A DNA stretch of 46,544 nt from Candidatus Ligilactobacillus excrementigallinarum (GCA_019114385.1 DXFP01000021.1:1-46544), one strand, 5' to 3'. Shown: positions 6,539 to 16,530, numbered from the stretch's first letter. Notes: generated by a model from the letters alone, not told the origin. Made by a program: numbers and translations.

Positions 6539-8458
6539 CTATTGTTCAAGTTGATATTGTAAATATGTTTGCGAGTGGTTTTTAATTGGTACACTTGCAA
6601 TTGGATAAGCTGCTTTACCTACTGCAAAATTAATTGGCACGCGGGTGGGATTATAAATTTTGACTTGAAGTTCCCCAGCATGAGCGTGACTAATATTAAT
6701 TTTCTTAAGTTGAGCAGTTGAATTAACTTTGGCAACTAGATGATTTTCTTGAGAAATTGTTGCCTTGATTTTTTGGTTATATCCTAGCGGTAAAAGCTCT
6801 AATTTATGAGCTTTAATTGGCAGTTTAATTCCAGTTGTCAAGGTTTTATGCGGCATAAGGACAATCTGTTCATCTGCTAAATATGAACCAATATTTTGCC
6901 CGGTAATGTATCCTGAAGAATTTAATGGCAAATCAGCGATAACTTTACCAATTAAAATTATAAAAATTACTGTTAAAAATCCCTTTCCCATATGTAATTG
7001 AGAATGTGATAAATCTTTTGTTCGGGATACAAGAGTATCGATTCCTAAAATTCCAAATAGAATCAAAATCGGCAAAAGCGGCAATCCATATCGTTCTTCG
7101 CTTTCCCAAAGTACCGAGTGAAAAATTACAATTCCAATCATAAAGATTACGAGGATTAAATGCGATTTGTCTATTGATGACCAAAGTAGAAAAATAATAG
7201 TTCCACAAAGCAAAATTATATATTCAATTTGAGTTATATTTGCAAGACGAATTTTTAATTGTGTCTGATAATGATAAAACCACTGTGGAGCTTGCTGCCA
7301 CTGTTTAGTTAAGCGTTCAAAGCCAAAGGTGCCTGAACTGGTTAGCAATTGCAATTTAAGTGCACAATGCTGAATTAATCCAGGAAGTTTCATTTGTTTT
7401 AAATTATTAGTAATTAGTTTGATATCAGTTTGAGTTCGTGCTTTTTTAGTTGGGAGGGCAATTTCGTCAAGCGTTTCCCTCTTAAGATAATCTCCATGTG
7501 TGTTTGGATTGGAACTCATCGCAATCCAGTGAGTGACGGGAAGAGCTTGATTAGTTGAAGAATAGTTTGTTGCTTTTTGGATTCCTTTCATTCCAATTGA
7601 AAAAACTAAAAATAGTAAAATAAATGTCCATAATAATTTTGGAAATTGGTTAAAATGATGGCGGCTTATTTCCGAAATTATTATTCCAAGCATTACCGCA
7701 ATTACTAAAATCCAAAAATTACCTTTCATTTTAGCTGCAAACAGCAATAACCCGCTTATTAAAATGAATTTTAACAAATTAATTTTTGTTGGAAAATGCA
7801 TTTCAAGCAGTGCTGCAATCATCAATGGAACGGGTAAAACCCAGATATCGGTATACACAAATAACGCATAGCCGTAAAAAGGTGCAGTGATGATCCAGAT
7901 GAAAATTAATAATGGTTTTAAATATGATTTATTCCATTTGTGCAATAACAAGAGACAAGCGATTAATCCTAGATCTAGCCAAATGAACTGAATTAAATTA
8001 ATTAATATCCAAGGTGACTTTAGGTGCAGTAAGATACTTAATTTAATTAATTCTGAAATCCAAACAGCACAAAAAACGTTATTTGGGTAAATGTTAAAGT
8101 AGTTCATCCAATGATATGAAGCGTGAGCTAATAAGACAGCTTGATTATGAACATAGAAACTGTCTGCACGACCATAATCAACAAAGTTAAATGCAATATA
8201 AATTTGAATCCCAATTAAAATAATTAGTAAAATACGTTGCAAAATTTGGATAAAGTTAGGATGTTTTTTTAAGAAATGAACGCTCCAATAAGTAATCATC
8301 AGCACTGCAAGACAGCTTCCGATTAACTCAATAGGCGACAACCAAGATGAAATCCCCATAAAATCTACTGGAGCAAAAATTGAAAATAAGCTAGTAATTA
8401 ATAAAATGGAAAGTAAGATGATTACAAACATGTTAACGATTAAAGAATTATTCTTCAT
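6539..8458 (-). CDS. Polytopic membrane protein, GT-C-type glycosyltransferase-like
   Basis: The protein has 639 residues with about 12 membrane segments and a C-terminal extracellular domain of about 115 residues. It is a paralog of the protein at 10917-12848. Both have an acidic first outer loop (RADSFYV here, HDPFRV there) followed by QA.LL.H and YPNN or CPNN. Both have a THWIAMSSN / NTWIYMGLNN motif, a W-E-.-E-.-RYGL motif and a conserved GYITGQN / GVITAQN start of the C-terminal domain. This layout matches GT-C enzymes that use polyprenyl-phosphate sugars outside the membrane. It diverges from the response-regulator gene, sharing an 89-bp promoter gap. The specific sugar and acceptor are unknown. 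Confidence 0.7.
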   Translation of the reverse strand: MKNNSLIVNMFVIILLSILLITSLFSIFAPVDFMGISSWLSPIELIGSCLAVLMITYWSVHFLKKHPNFIQILQRILLIILIGIQIYIAFNFVDYGRADSFYVHNQAVLLAHASYHWMNYFNIYPNNVFCAVWISELIKLSILLHLKSPWILINLIQFIWLDLGLIACLLLLHKWNKSYLKPLLIFIWIITAPFYGYALFVYTDIWVLPVPLMIAALLEMHFPTKINLLKFILISGLLLFAAKMKGNFWILVIAVMLGIIISEISRHHFNQFPKLLWTFILLFLVFSIGMKGIQKATNYSSTNQALPVTHWIAMSSNPNTHGDYLKRETLDEIALPTKKARTQTDIKLITNNLKQMKLPGLIQHCALKLQLLTSSGTFGFERLTKQWQQAPQWFYHYQTQLKIRLANITQIEYIILLCGTIIFLLWSSIDKSHLILVIFMIGIVIFHSVLWESEERYGLPLLPILILFGILGIDTLVSRTKDLSHSQLHMGKGFLTVIFIILIGKVIADLPLNSSGYITGQNIGSYLADEQIVLMPHKTLTTGIKLPIKAHKLELLPLGYNQKIKATISQENHLVAKVNSTAQLKKINISHAHAGELQVKIYNPTRVPINFAVGKAAYPIASVPIKNHSQTYLQYQLEQ

Positions 8459-8547
8459 AGTTCCATCTTCTTTTCGTTTACATATTTGACAACTAATATA
8501 ATATACTTATATTAATAAAAATTCATGTAAGAAGGATTGAATGTTTT
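8459..8547. promoter_or_regulatory. Divergent promoter region of the envelope module
   Basis: The 89-bp AT-rich gap between the leftward GT-C-like gene and the rightward response-regulator gene must hold both promoters. TATAAT-like runs occur on both strands (TAATATAATATACTTAT). It is a natural place for the regulator encoded next door to bind; no clear direct repeat of an OmpR site was found by eye. Confidence 0.45.
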
Positions 8548-9243
8548 ATGAAAAATACGATTTTGCTTGTCGAAGATGAAAAAGGACTAGCGGATTCACT
8601 CGCAACAGAACTAGGATTTGAAGATTATAACGTGATTAGTGCTTCAGATGGATTAGCTGCGGTAGAAGAGTTTCAAAAAAATAAAGAAACAATCGATTTA
8701 ATTCTTTTAGATTGGATGCTTCCAAAATTAGATGGATTAGGGGTTTTGCGTCGAATTCGAAAAGAAAGCCAAGTTCCGGTAATTATGCTTACTGCACGAA
8801 ATTATATTGGTGATAAAGTTGCAGGACTTGACGGCGGAGCGGATGATTATATCACCAAGCCTTTTGAAATTGAAGAATTACTTGCACGTATTCGGGTCGC
8901 AATTCGAAGAGTGGAAAAGCAGGAGAATCATCAAGCTGAACTTTATCAACTTGACGATCTCACATTAAATATCAAGACACATCAAGTATTTCGCGATGAT
9001 GAAAAAATTCAACTAACGCAACGTGAATTTGATTTACTCAAGACACTATTTGAACACGAAAATGAAGTGTTAACGCGTGATGATATCTTGGACCTTGTTT
9101 GGGGAAAAGATTTTCTTGGACAGACTAATATCGTTGATGTTTATATTCGTCTACTACGAAATAAAATTAATGATAATCATAAAGATGAGCAGCTTATAAA
9201 AACTATTAGGGGTGTCGGTTACTCGCTTTCAAAGGAAAAATGA
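8548..9243 (+). CDS. OmpR/PhoB-family response regulator
   Basis: The protein has 231 residues. The receiver domain shows VEDE (acidic pocket), the phosphoacceptor Asp in LLDWMLPKLDG (about residue 54), MLTARN and GADDYITKPF (Lys switch). A C-terminal winged helix (LTQREFDLLKTLFEHENEVL ... IRGVGY) binds DNA. AAGGA lies 12 bp upstream. Its partner kinase is most likely the one at 12845, which is separated from it by three envelope genes. The order regulator, DedA, GT2, GT-C, kinase, PAP2 suggests one regulated operon. Confidence 0.92.
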   Translation: MKNTILLVEDEKGLADSLATELGFEDYNVISASDGLAAVEEFQKNKETIDLILLDWMLPKLDGLGVLRRIRKESQVPVIMLTARNYIGDKVAGLDGGADDYITKPFEIEELLARIRVAIRRVEKQENHQAELYQLDDLTLNIKTHQVFRDDEKIQLTQREFDLLKTLFEHENEVLTRDDILDLVWGKDFLGQTNIVDVYIRLLRNKINDNHKDEQLIKTIRGVGYSLSKEK

Positions 9244-9339
9244 AAAATTTTCATTTAAAATTCATAAGATTTAAGTATATTCATCTGGATATTTTTTCTA
9301 TACTTCAAAATGGAAAGAAGTTAGGAAGGAAAAATCAAG

Positions 9340-9999
9340 ATGATTACAACACTGTTAACTACAGTATCAGGATTTAGCACTTATCTTCCGCACTTAATCT
9401 CACAATTTGGAAGTGGTTTTTACCTGATACTTTTTTTATTAATTTTTTGTGAAACGGGAGTAGTATTTTTACCATTTTTACCAGGAGATTCGCTTTTGTT
9501 TCTTTGTGGTTCATTTGCAGCAATTGCTAACGATCATTTAAATATTGTGATATTGCTTATTTCTTTAATAATTGCCGCTTTTCTCGGAGATAATACTAAT
9601 TTCTGGATTGGGCAAAAATTTGGAAAACATATTTTAAATCATCCTCGATGGCGGAAGCTGATAAAAGAGGAATATTTGGAAAAAGCCAATCATTTTTTTG
9701 AAAAATACGGTTCACTAGCGATTTTTCTTGGGAGATTTATTCCAATTATTAGAACAATTATTCCATTTACAGCGGGAGTAGGGAAGATGCCTGCTGGAAA
9801 ATTTCGCCTTTTTAATTTGATTGGTGGAGTCACATGGGTAACAATTGCTTTAATGAGCGGATTCTTTTTTGGAAATATTTCGTTTGTTAAGAATCATATT
9901 GAATTAATCATGCTGGCAATTGTGATTGTTTCGTTGATTCCGGTATTGGTTACCTTTGTTATTCAACATAAGAAGGAAGGTTCTCCAGATGAAGAATAA
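9340..9999 (+). CDS. DedA-family membrane protein
   Basis: The protein has 219 residues and several membrane segments. It carries the DedA signatures: an acidic CETGVVFLPFLPGDSLLF segment (reentrant helix with essential acid) and GRFIPIIRTIIPFTAG (the conserved Arg motif). GGAAGG lies nine bases before the ATG. Some DedA proteins (UptA) move undecaprenyl phosphate back to the inner face of the membrane. The neighbours here make and use polyprenyl-phosphate sugars, so a lipid-carrier recycling role is a reasonable inference. Its end overlaps the next gene. Confidence 0.9.
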   Translation: MITTLLTTVSGFSTYLPHLISQFGSGFYLILFLLIFCETGVVFLPFLPGDSLLFLCGSFAAIANDHLNIVILLISLIIAAFLGDNTNFWIGQKFGKHILNHPRWRKLIKEEYLEKANHFFEKYGSLAIFLGRFIPIIRTIIPFTAGVGKMPAGKFRLFNLIGGVTWVTIALMSGFFFGNISFVKNHIELIMLAIVIVSLIPVLVTFVIQHKKEGSPDEE

Positions 10000-10924
10000 A
10001 CTTGCAATTGTTGTTCCAGCATACAACGAAGAAAAAGTTTTAAAACAAACAATTAAAGTTCTTACCCAACTAATTCGTGATTTACAACCAAAGCAAATTG
10101 CTTCCGATAGTTTTATTCTCTTCGTTGATGATGGATCAACTGATCAAACATGGAATTTTATCAAAACCGCAAGTTTGCAAAATCCGATGATTCGAGGATT
10201 AAAACTTGCGCGTAACTTTGGACATCAATATGCTTTATGGGCAGGATTAATGGAAGTTCGATCACAAGTTGATTTCAGCATTTCAATTGACACTGATTTA
10301 CAGGATGATCCGACGGTTATTCCACAAATGATCAATGATTATGAAGAAAAAGGCTGGCAAATAGTTTATGGTGTACGCAATAATCGTGATAATGATCGAT
10401 GGTTAAAACGAACAACTGCCAATTTATTTTACAAAGTTATGAATTTAATTGGAACTCATATCGTTCCAAATCATGCCGATTTTCGATTAATGTCCCGGAA
10501 AGCACTGGATTTATTAGCTTTATATCCTGAACGTCAGCTGTTTTTACGTGGATTAATTCCTCAATTAGGATTAAAAACGGGAAAAGTAACCTATAAAAGG
10601 CAAACTCGAAAAGCCGGTCAAAGTAAATATACGGTTCCTAAAATGCTTAATCTGGCCTGGAATGGAATAACTCTATTTTCAAATGCATTGTTACGAGTAC
10701 CAACGCTTCTTGGAATTTTAACATTCTTATTGGGCTGTGTTTTAGGAGGAATTCAAATGTTGAATATGCATCATGTTAGTTGGAATTTAATATTGTTTTT
10801 GATTGTTTCAAGTACAATTTTAATTTCATTGGGAATAATTGCTGAATACCTTGGAAAAATTTTTAATGAAATTAAAGGACGACCACGTTATTTAATTGAA
10901 GAACGGACGATTCGTCATGACTAA
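9989..10924 (+). CDS. GtrB/DPM1-type glycosyltransferase family 2 (polyprenyl-phosphate sugar synthase)
   Basis: The ATG at 9989 has AAGGAAGG eight bases upstream and overlaps the DedA stop by 11 bp. The protein has 311 residues. The GT-A domain shows VVPAYNEE, VDDGSTDQT, ARNFGHQ and the metal-binding DTDLQDDP. DFRLMSRKALD follows, then two C-terminal membrane helices (about 235-290). Members transfer a sugar from a nucleotide donor to undecaprenyl phosphate at the inner membrane face. The sugar is then used outside by GT-C enzymes such as the two encoded nearby. A GtrA-like flippase is not seen in the window. Confidence 0.9.
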   Translation: MKNKLAIVVPAYNEEKVLKQTIKVLTQLIRDLQPKQIASDSFILFVDDGSTDQTWNFIKTASLQNPMIRGLKLARNFGHQYALWAGLMEVRSQVDFSISIDTDLQDDPTVIPQMINDYEEKGWQIVYGVRNNRDNDRWLKRTTANLFYKVMNLIGTHIVPNHADFRLMSRKALDLLALYPERQLFLRGLIPQLGLKTGKVTYKRQTRKAGQSKYTVPKMLNLAWNGITLFSNALLRVPTLLGILTFLLGCVLGGIQMLNMHHVSWNLILFLIVSSTILISLGIIAEYLGKIFNEIKGRPRYLIEERTIRHD

Positions 10925-12848
10925 GGTTAATCGTTTTTTATCCATAATTTTAATTGGATGTGTGCTAATTGGAATTTGGTCCAATATTTTTTATCCTATC
11001 AATCCAATCGCGAGTATCTTAATTATTGGAATTGTGGTTGGATATTTTATAGCCAGGAAAAGAATTAATAAAAATTCAAAATTAATCGATTTAATCAGCC
11101 AAAACGCCAAAAAGTTGACCATTATAGCATTTGTATTGCTTATCATCTTTCAACTTTTAATTGTTACGTTTTTTAAGGCTTCTGTTTATCACGATCCATT
11201 TCGGGTTTTGTATCAAGCCGATTTGCTTAGCCATCATAATTTTAATTGGAATGATTCAACATATTTTTCACACTGTCCTAATAATATCCCATTAGTCTAT
11301 TTGCTTGCGCAGTGGTTTAAATTTACGCAGATTTTTAATCTTCCGACCAATTGGGCGCTTAATTTACTATGTATTATTACAGTTGATATTTTTATTGCCT
11401 TAGTAGTTGCAATTATTAAACAGGTGAGTGGGAAATGGATGAGTTGTCTGAAAGTAACTATTTTTTTCTTGATTACACCATTGGCTTATAGTTACTTGCT
11501 GCAAGTTTTTTACTCTGATATTTTACTTTTAATTAGCGTTTGTGGGATATGGTTAGCATTAGTAATGTGGCCAAATGCTGTAAAAGTTAAAAAGATTTTG
11601 TTTACTGTTCTAATCTTTTTATGCGGCTTGCTTGGAATGTTGACTAAACCTTCAATTGTTGTATTGATTGTGTCTCTCGGAGTAACTGCTTTTCTTTTTA
11701 GAAAGAAAAACGGCTTAGTGCTTCCTACAATTGCGTTGATTGTTGGAATTAGCACGGCACCGATACTCAACCAGCAAATCGTTAATGAAGTTCATTTTTC
11801 AATTGAAACCAAATATAAACTTCCGGTAAATACTTGGATTTATATGGGACTGAATAACCAAACTTCAGGGACATATGCACGGAAGGATATTAATCGAATT
11901 GAAAATCTCTCAGAAGCTAATCGCTTTAAAGATACAAATAAACTGATTGCTCAAAGAGTGAGAAAACTTAATCCCATTGGAGTTGTTAAACAATGGGTAA
12001 GTAAAATTGAAATTTGTGAAAATGTTGGAACTGTTCAGGGAGCATATATGAGTGGAAATTATTGTGCTCCAGCCTGGTTTGTAAAGTGGCAACCGATAGT
12101 CTCAGTGATTGTTTCGGTAATTTTTCGCAGTCTAATTATTTTGATTATGCTGAGAATTATTAAAATTTGTGTTATGAATGATGCAACAACTTCATGGCTA
12201 GTGCTTCTTACTAAACTTACAATTTTAGGATTTATTGCATTTTACTCAATTGTTTGGGAAACAGAATGCCGGTATGGACTGATTTTACTTCCTCTTTATT
12301 TGATTTTAATTGCAATTCCAATGCATAAAAGACAAGCACATTGTCAAAAATATCATTCTGCACAAATTATTTTTAATGGACTAATCTTTGGTTTCTTATT
12401 ATTAAATCTATTTACGCAGAATGTGTCTGCAAATATCAATAATTTTTCAGGAGTTATAACTGCTCAAAATAGTCAATTATCAAGTTATTATAAGGCGAAA
12501 TTGACTCAATTGGCTCCGCATACAACAATTAGCGAACAAGTTCAACTAACCGGTCAAGCTAATGATTTTTCAGTAATTGTCCCTAAGAACTCAAAGGTTA
12601 AAGTGGAATTGATTTTTCCTAACAATGAAACTAAGTGTTTGGATAAAAGAAATGGGTATGCATATTATCATGGGACAATGAAATCAGGGAGATATCAAAT
12701 TCGAATCCTGAATGAAACCGCACAAACGCAAACTTGCACGGTTATTGCACCGTCATCATATAAATTGGCTAAGTATCCAATTAAAGGGGATATTAAGATT
12801 AAAAATGGGTATTTGGTTTATTCGTTTGAAAACAGGAGATTGAAATGA
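10917..12848 (+). CDS. Polytopic membrane protein, GT-C-type glycosyltransferase-like (paralog of 6539-8458)
   Basis: The ATG at 10917 overlaps the GtrB stop (ATGACTAA), so translation is coupled. The protein has 643 residues, about 12 membrane segments and an extracellular C-terminal domain of about 120 residues. The first outer loop carries HDPFRVLYQADLLSHH, a plausible GT-C catalytic region, and WETECRYGL precedes the last helix. Direct coupling to the GtrB-type synthase supports use of its polyprenyl-phosphate sugar to decorate an extracellular polymer, perhaps a teichoic acid or another glycan. It differs from its paralog in an extra cysteine pair (ENVGTVQ...NYCAP region). The acceptor is unknown. 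Confidence 0.75.
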   Translation: MTKVNRFLSIILIGCVLIGIWSNIFYPINPIASILIIGIVVGYFIARKRINKNSKLIDLISQNAKKLTIIAFVLLIIFQLLIVTFFKASVYHDPFRVLYQADLLSHHNFNWNDSTYFSHCPNNIPLVYLLAQWFKFTQIFNLPTNWALNLLCIITVDIFIALVVAIIKQVSGKWMSCLKVTIFFLITPLAYSYLLQVFYSDILLLISVCGIWLALVMWPNAVKVKKILFTVLIFLCGLLGMLTKPSIVVLIVSLGVTAFLFRKKNGLVLPTIALIVGISTAPILNQQIVNEVHFSIETKYKLPVNTWIYMGLNNQTSGTYARKDINRIENLSEANRFKDTNKLIAQRVRKLNPIGVVKQWVSKIEICENVGTVQGAYMSGNYCAPAWFVKWQPIVSVIVSVIFRSLIILIMLRIIKICVMNDATTSWLVLLTKLTILGFIAFYSIVWETECRYGLILLPLYLILIAIPMHKRQAHCQKYHSAQIIFNGLIFGFLLLNLFTQNVSANINNFSGVITAQNSQLSSYYKAKLTQLAPHTTISEQVQLTGQANDFSVIVPKNSKVKVELIFPNNETKCLDKRNGYAYYHGTMKSGRYQIRILNETAQTQTCTVIAPSSYKLAKYPIKGDIKIKNGYLVYSFENRRLK

Positions 12849-14218
12849 CAAAAAAAGAAAAAAACAAAATTCAAACAAGTGAAAAAATCATGACGGGGAA
12901 AATTATTTCATTGGTAGTAATTTCCATTTTACTTTTAAGTGTAGCTTTGCTTGTTGGAGTTGGCCATGAGATGCTTGAACAGGAAGAACAACATGCAAAT
13001 ACAACATTGACCTCATTAGAGCGGACAGAAATTGACAGCCGTCATGATTGGCATATTTTAAATGAAAACAGTCTGTTAAATCTAAAAACAAATTATGTAT
13101 ACATTTATGATCCAACTGCACATGATGGGCATACACATTTTTATTCCCCGCAAACAAAACAGCTATTGCATAGCAAGTTAAAGCAAATTCCATTATTTGA
13201 TAACTTGTATTACAATTCTAAGTTTGGCCTTTTGTGCTATGTTACAGGGACGTCTAAGGGAATCCATTATCATTTATGGGAAAAAATTAATGCTGATTTT
13301 TTACTAATGATTCGTATCATTGAGATTAGTATATTGATTTTAGGAATCACAATTTTAATTAGTTTGGTGTATGTTAAGGTGATTGTTGCACAGTTAACTC
13401 AACCATTAAATGATCTTACGAAGAATGCTAATCAATTGATTAAAACTAATCAAACAGAAGATTTACTAAGAGTACCTGCGGGGTCATCTGTTGAAGTTCA
13501 AAATTTAACGTCAAATTTTAATCAGTTGCTAAAACAGTTAAAACAACAAAATAAACGTGAACGGGACTTTATTTCAAATGCAACGCACGAACTAAAGACT
13601 CCAATCGCCACGATTAAAAGCAATGTGCAACTGATTAAACGCCGTGGCAAAGAACATCCTGAAATCATCACTAAAGCTTTCAATTACATTGATGACGAAA
13701 CTAGGTTAATGCAAAAATTGATTGATCAACTATTAATGATTTCAAAAGAAGGTCATTTGCAATCAAATCAAAAATTAATTAATCTTTCGGATTTGATTCG
13801 ACAAATCAAAAACGACATTCAGCCAACAATTAAGCAAAAAATCAACCTAGAATTAACCAATAATCAGAATGTGGTCGCTGATGAAACGATGCTGACAGTT
13901 ATTATTACAAATTTAATCAATAATGCTGCTAAGTATTCGGCTGATGATACTCAAATTCACATTACTCTTGTTCCTTATGGTAAACAAATTCGGTTAAACA
14001 TTGCTGATCAGGGAATGGGGATTTCTAAGGAAGAAAAACAACATATTTTTGAACGTTTTTATCGGGGTGTGAATGTTCGCGGAACAATTCAGGGAAGCGG
14101 CTTAGGTTTATCACTAGTTGCTGAATTAGTAAAAGTTAATAATATTCAAGTTAAATTGGCTGATAATCATCCACACGGAACAATTTTCAGTTTAATTTTT
14201 GAAAGGAAGAGTAGTTAA
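12845..14218 (+). CDS. Sensor histidine kinase (HAMP, HisKA, HATPase)
   Basis: The start overlaps the preceding stop (ATGA). The protein has 457 residues. Layout: helix 1 (about 18-40), an extracellular segment of about 105 residues, helix 2 (about 152-178), HAMP, and HisKA with the phosphoacceptor in NATHELKTP (about His 247). An HATPase domain follows with N box NLINNAAKYS, DQGMGISKEE, ERFYRG and GSGLGLSL. The outer segment is His-rich (SRHDWH, AHDGHTHF), which could bind a metal or sense pH. It pairs by position with the regulator at 8548. The stop overlaps the PAP2 start. Confidence 0.9.
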   Translation: MTKKEKNKIQTSEKIMTGKIISLVVISILLLSVALLVGVGHEMLEQEEQHANTTLTSLERTEIDSRHDWHILNENSLLNLKTNYVYIYDPTAHDGHTHFYSPQTKQLLHSKLKQIPLFDNLYYNSKFGLLCYVTGTSKGIHYHLWEKINADFLLMIRIIEISILILGITILISLVYVKVIVAQLTQPLNDLTKNANQLIKTNQTEDLLRVPAGSSVEVQNLTSNFNQLLKQLKQQNKRERDFISNATHELKTPIATIKSNVQLIKRRGKEHPEIITKAFNYIDDETRLMQKLIDQLLMISKEGHLQSNQKLINLSDLIRQIKNDIQPTIKQKINLELTNNQNVVADETMLTVIITNLINNAAKYSADDTQIHITLVPYGKQIRLNIADQGMGISKEEKQHIFERFYRGVNVRGTIQGSGLGLSLVAELVKVNNIQVKLADNHPHGTIFSLIFERKSS

Positions 14219-14871
14219 TGGGTGACAAATTGACAAAGACAACTAGACAAATCTGCTATATTGTTACTTCAGTAATATCATTTGCCATTTTTATTTGGCT
14301 GGCAGTTAGTGTAAAGTGGCATTTAAGCTTTATTGATAAAATCGATAGTTATGAACATCATGTATTAACAACAGTTTCAGGCTTATCAACGACAACCGTT
14401 CATTTTCTTTCGAATTTAGGAAGTCCGCTTATGGGGATTGTCCTAATAACTTTCATTGCATTATTTTTATGCTATCAAAAGAATTTTATAGCTGGTGCAT
14501 TGACTGAAACTACAATGATTGTAGGAAATATAATTGCAGAATTATTTAAAATTATCATTGCACGCAAACGGCCAAGTTATCAACTATATTCTGATGCATC
14601 TTATAGTTTTCCAAGCGGACATGTTTTTGATACTACATTACTTGTTTTGGTTGTGATAACTTTCATTTTGCCGCAAATAAAAAATGAGACATATCAAGTA
14701 GTTTGCGGATTACTTTTAATTATTTGGAATGGATTTATTATTTTTTCAAGGATTTACTTAGGGGCACACTATTTTTCTGATACTGTTGGAAGTGTGGCTC
14801 TAGCAATTAGATTGTGGACGTTAATGTTAATAATTAAGCCGATGTTTGATAAGCAAGATTCCGATGATTAA
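14218..14871 (+). CDS. PAP2-family membrane phosphatase
   Basis: The protein has 217 residues and about six membrane segments. All three phosphatase signatures are present: KIIIARKRPSYQ, SFPSGHVFDT and SRIYLGAHYFSDTVGS. It starts inside the kinase stop (TAATG) with AAAGGAAG upstream. Family members of this size include undecaprenyl-diphosphate phosphatases (BcrC/PgpB type). In this operon, release of undecaprenyl phosphate for the GtrB-type enzyme is the simplest inference, but other lipid phosphates are possible. Confidence 0.88.
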   Translation: MGDKLTKTTRQICYIVTSVISFAIFIWLAVSVKWHLSFIDKIDSYEHHVLTTVSGLSTTTVHFLSNLGSPLMGIVLITFIALFLCYQKNFIAGALTETTMIVGNIIAELFKIIIARKRPSYQLYSDASYSFPSGHVFDTTLLVLVVITFILPQIKNETYQVVCGLLLIIWNGFIIFSRIYLGAHYFSDTVGSVALAIRLWTLMLIIKPMFDKQDSDD

Positions 14872-15009
14872 TTATTTTGATGCATTTTTTGGTTTGATTG
14901 AACTTAAAAAAGTAATTCCCGATAGTTTGGTGCCAAGTTTTTTTGATAATCAATTAGTGATATAATTATATGTAAATTTATTTATTTTATTAAAGGGGAA
15001 TTATTTTAT

Positions 15010-16506
15010 ATGGCATCACAAACTAAGAAAATTGGTTTGATGACTCTTGTAATGATGATTATTTCATCAATTTACGGATTCGCAAACACCCCCCGCGCAT
15101 TTATGCAAATGGGATATGCAAGTATTATTTGGTACATTTTAGCTGCGTTAGTCTTTTTCTTACCAGTTAGTTTAATGCTTGCAGAATATGGATCTTCGTT
15201 TAAAGAAGCAAAGGGTGGAATTTACTCATGGCTTGAAGGTTCAATTGGTGAAAAATGGGCCTTTGTTGGTACCTTTATCTGGTTATCAGCTTGGATTATT
15301 TGGTTGGTTCAAGCCGCTTCTAGTTTTTGTATTCCACTATCTTCAGTGATTTTTGGAAAAGACACGACTTCTTCATGGCATTTATTTGGATTATCCTCAG
15401 TTGAAACTTTAGGAGTAATCGGGATTGTCTGGGTCTTAGTAGTTACATTCTTCTCATCAAAAGGGATGGATGCAATTGCTAAAGTCTCAACTGTCGGCGG
15501 CTTTTTCAACGTTGCATTAAATGGCTTATTCTTAGTAATTAGTATCATTGTATTGATTTGTAATCATGGTCACTTGGCAGAACCAATCAGTGGAATGAGT
15601 TCATTTATTCATTCGCCAAATAGCCAATTTACGACTCCAATCGCAATGATTTCATTCATCGTATATGCTATCTTTGCATATGGCGGAATGGAAACCATGG
15701 GTGGAATCATGGATAGTTTGGATAAACCGGAAAAGACCTTCCCTAAAGGAATCTTATTGGCAACGATTTTCATTACTGTAGGTTATGCGGTAACAATCTT
15801 CATGTGGGGCTTCAGTACAAATTGGCACCAAGTATTCGGTTCAGGTCAAGTTACACTGGGAAATGTTACATATGTATTAATGGGAAACTTAGGGGTTGCT
15901 TTTGGACAGGCAATTGGAGTTTCACATCATACTGCGCTGCTCTTTGGCAGTTTGATGACCCGTTTCACTGGATTAAGTATTTTACTTGCCGTTTTAGGAA
16001 GCTTCTTCATTATGACATACTCACCAATTAAGTCGTTTATTTTAGGTTCAGATGAACGCTTATGGCCAAAGAAAGTTACGAAGTTAAACAAGGCAGGCAT
16101 GCCGGCATTTGCAATGTGGATTCAATGTGCAGTGGTCTGCATCTTTATCTTCTTTATTTCATTTGGCGGTTCAGCAGCAAGCAAGTTCTTTACGATTTTA
16201 ACAAATATGTCAAATGTTTCTACTACATTCCCATATTTGTTCTTAGTAGGGGCATTCCCATTCTTTAAGAAGTTGAAGGACATTGATCGTCCATTTGTCT
16301 TCTTTAAGAGTAAGTTCTGGACAAACTTGATTGTAGCTTTATGTTTGATTGTTCTATCAGGCGGAATTATTTTCACAGTAATTCAACCAATTATTGAACA
16401 TCAATATGGCAATGCTTTTTGGACAATCATTGGACCAATCTTCTTTGGTTCAATTGCATTGATCTTCTATGAAATTGCTAACCGAAAACGTAAGAAAACA
16501 AATTAG
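15010..16506 (+). CDS. yjeM: YjeM-type APC-family amino acid permease
   Basis: The protein has 498 residues and about 12-13 membrane segments. The N-terminal MTLVMMIISSIYGFANTPRA, the MLAEYGSSFKEAKGGIYSW segment and GGMETMGGIMDSLDKPEKTF match the YjeM branch of the glutamate/GABA-type permeases in the APC superfamily. The substrate is not known for this branch with certainty; amino acids are likely. The -10 box of its promoter (TGATATAAT, near 14960) is extended. A ribosome-binding site AAAGGGG lies about 12 bp upstream. It is a single-gene unit ending in repeat copy C. Confidence 0.85.
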   Translation: MASQTKKIGLMTLVMMIISSIYGFANTPRAFMQMGYASIIWYILAALVFFLPVSLMLAEYGSSFKEAKGGIYSWLEGSIGEKWAFVGTFIWLSAWIIWLVQAASSFCIPLSSVIFGKDTTSSWHLFGLSSVETLGVIGIVWVLVVTFFSSKGMDAIAKVSTVGGFFNVALNGLFLVISIIVLICNHGHLAEPISGMSSFIHSPNSQFTTPIAMISFIVYAIFAYGGMETMGGIMDSLDKPEKTFPKGILLATIFITVGYAVTIFMWGFSTNWHQVFGSGQVTLGNVTYVLMGNLGVAFGQAIGVSHHTALLFGSLMTRFTGLSILLAVLGSFFIMTYSPIKSFILGSDERLWPKKVTKLNKAGMPAFAMWIQCAVVCIFIFFISFGGSAASKFFTILTNMSNVSTTFPYLFLVGAFPFFKKLKDIDRPFVFFKSKFWTNLIVALCLIVLSGGIIFTVIQPIIEHQYGNAFWTIIGPIFFGSIALIFYEIANRKRKKTN

Positions 16507-16530
16507 TGTTAAATAAAATAATCAAGAATT

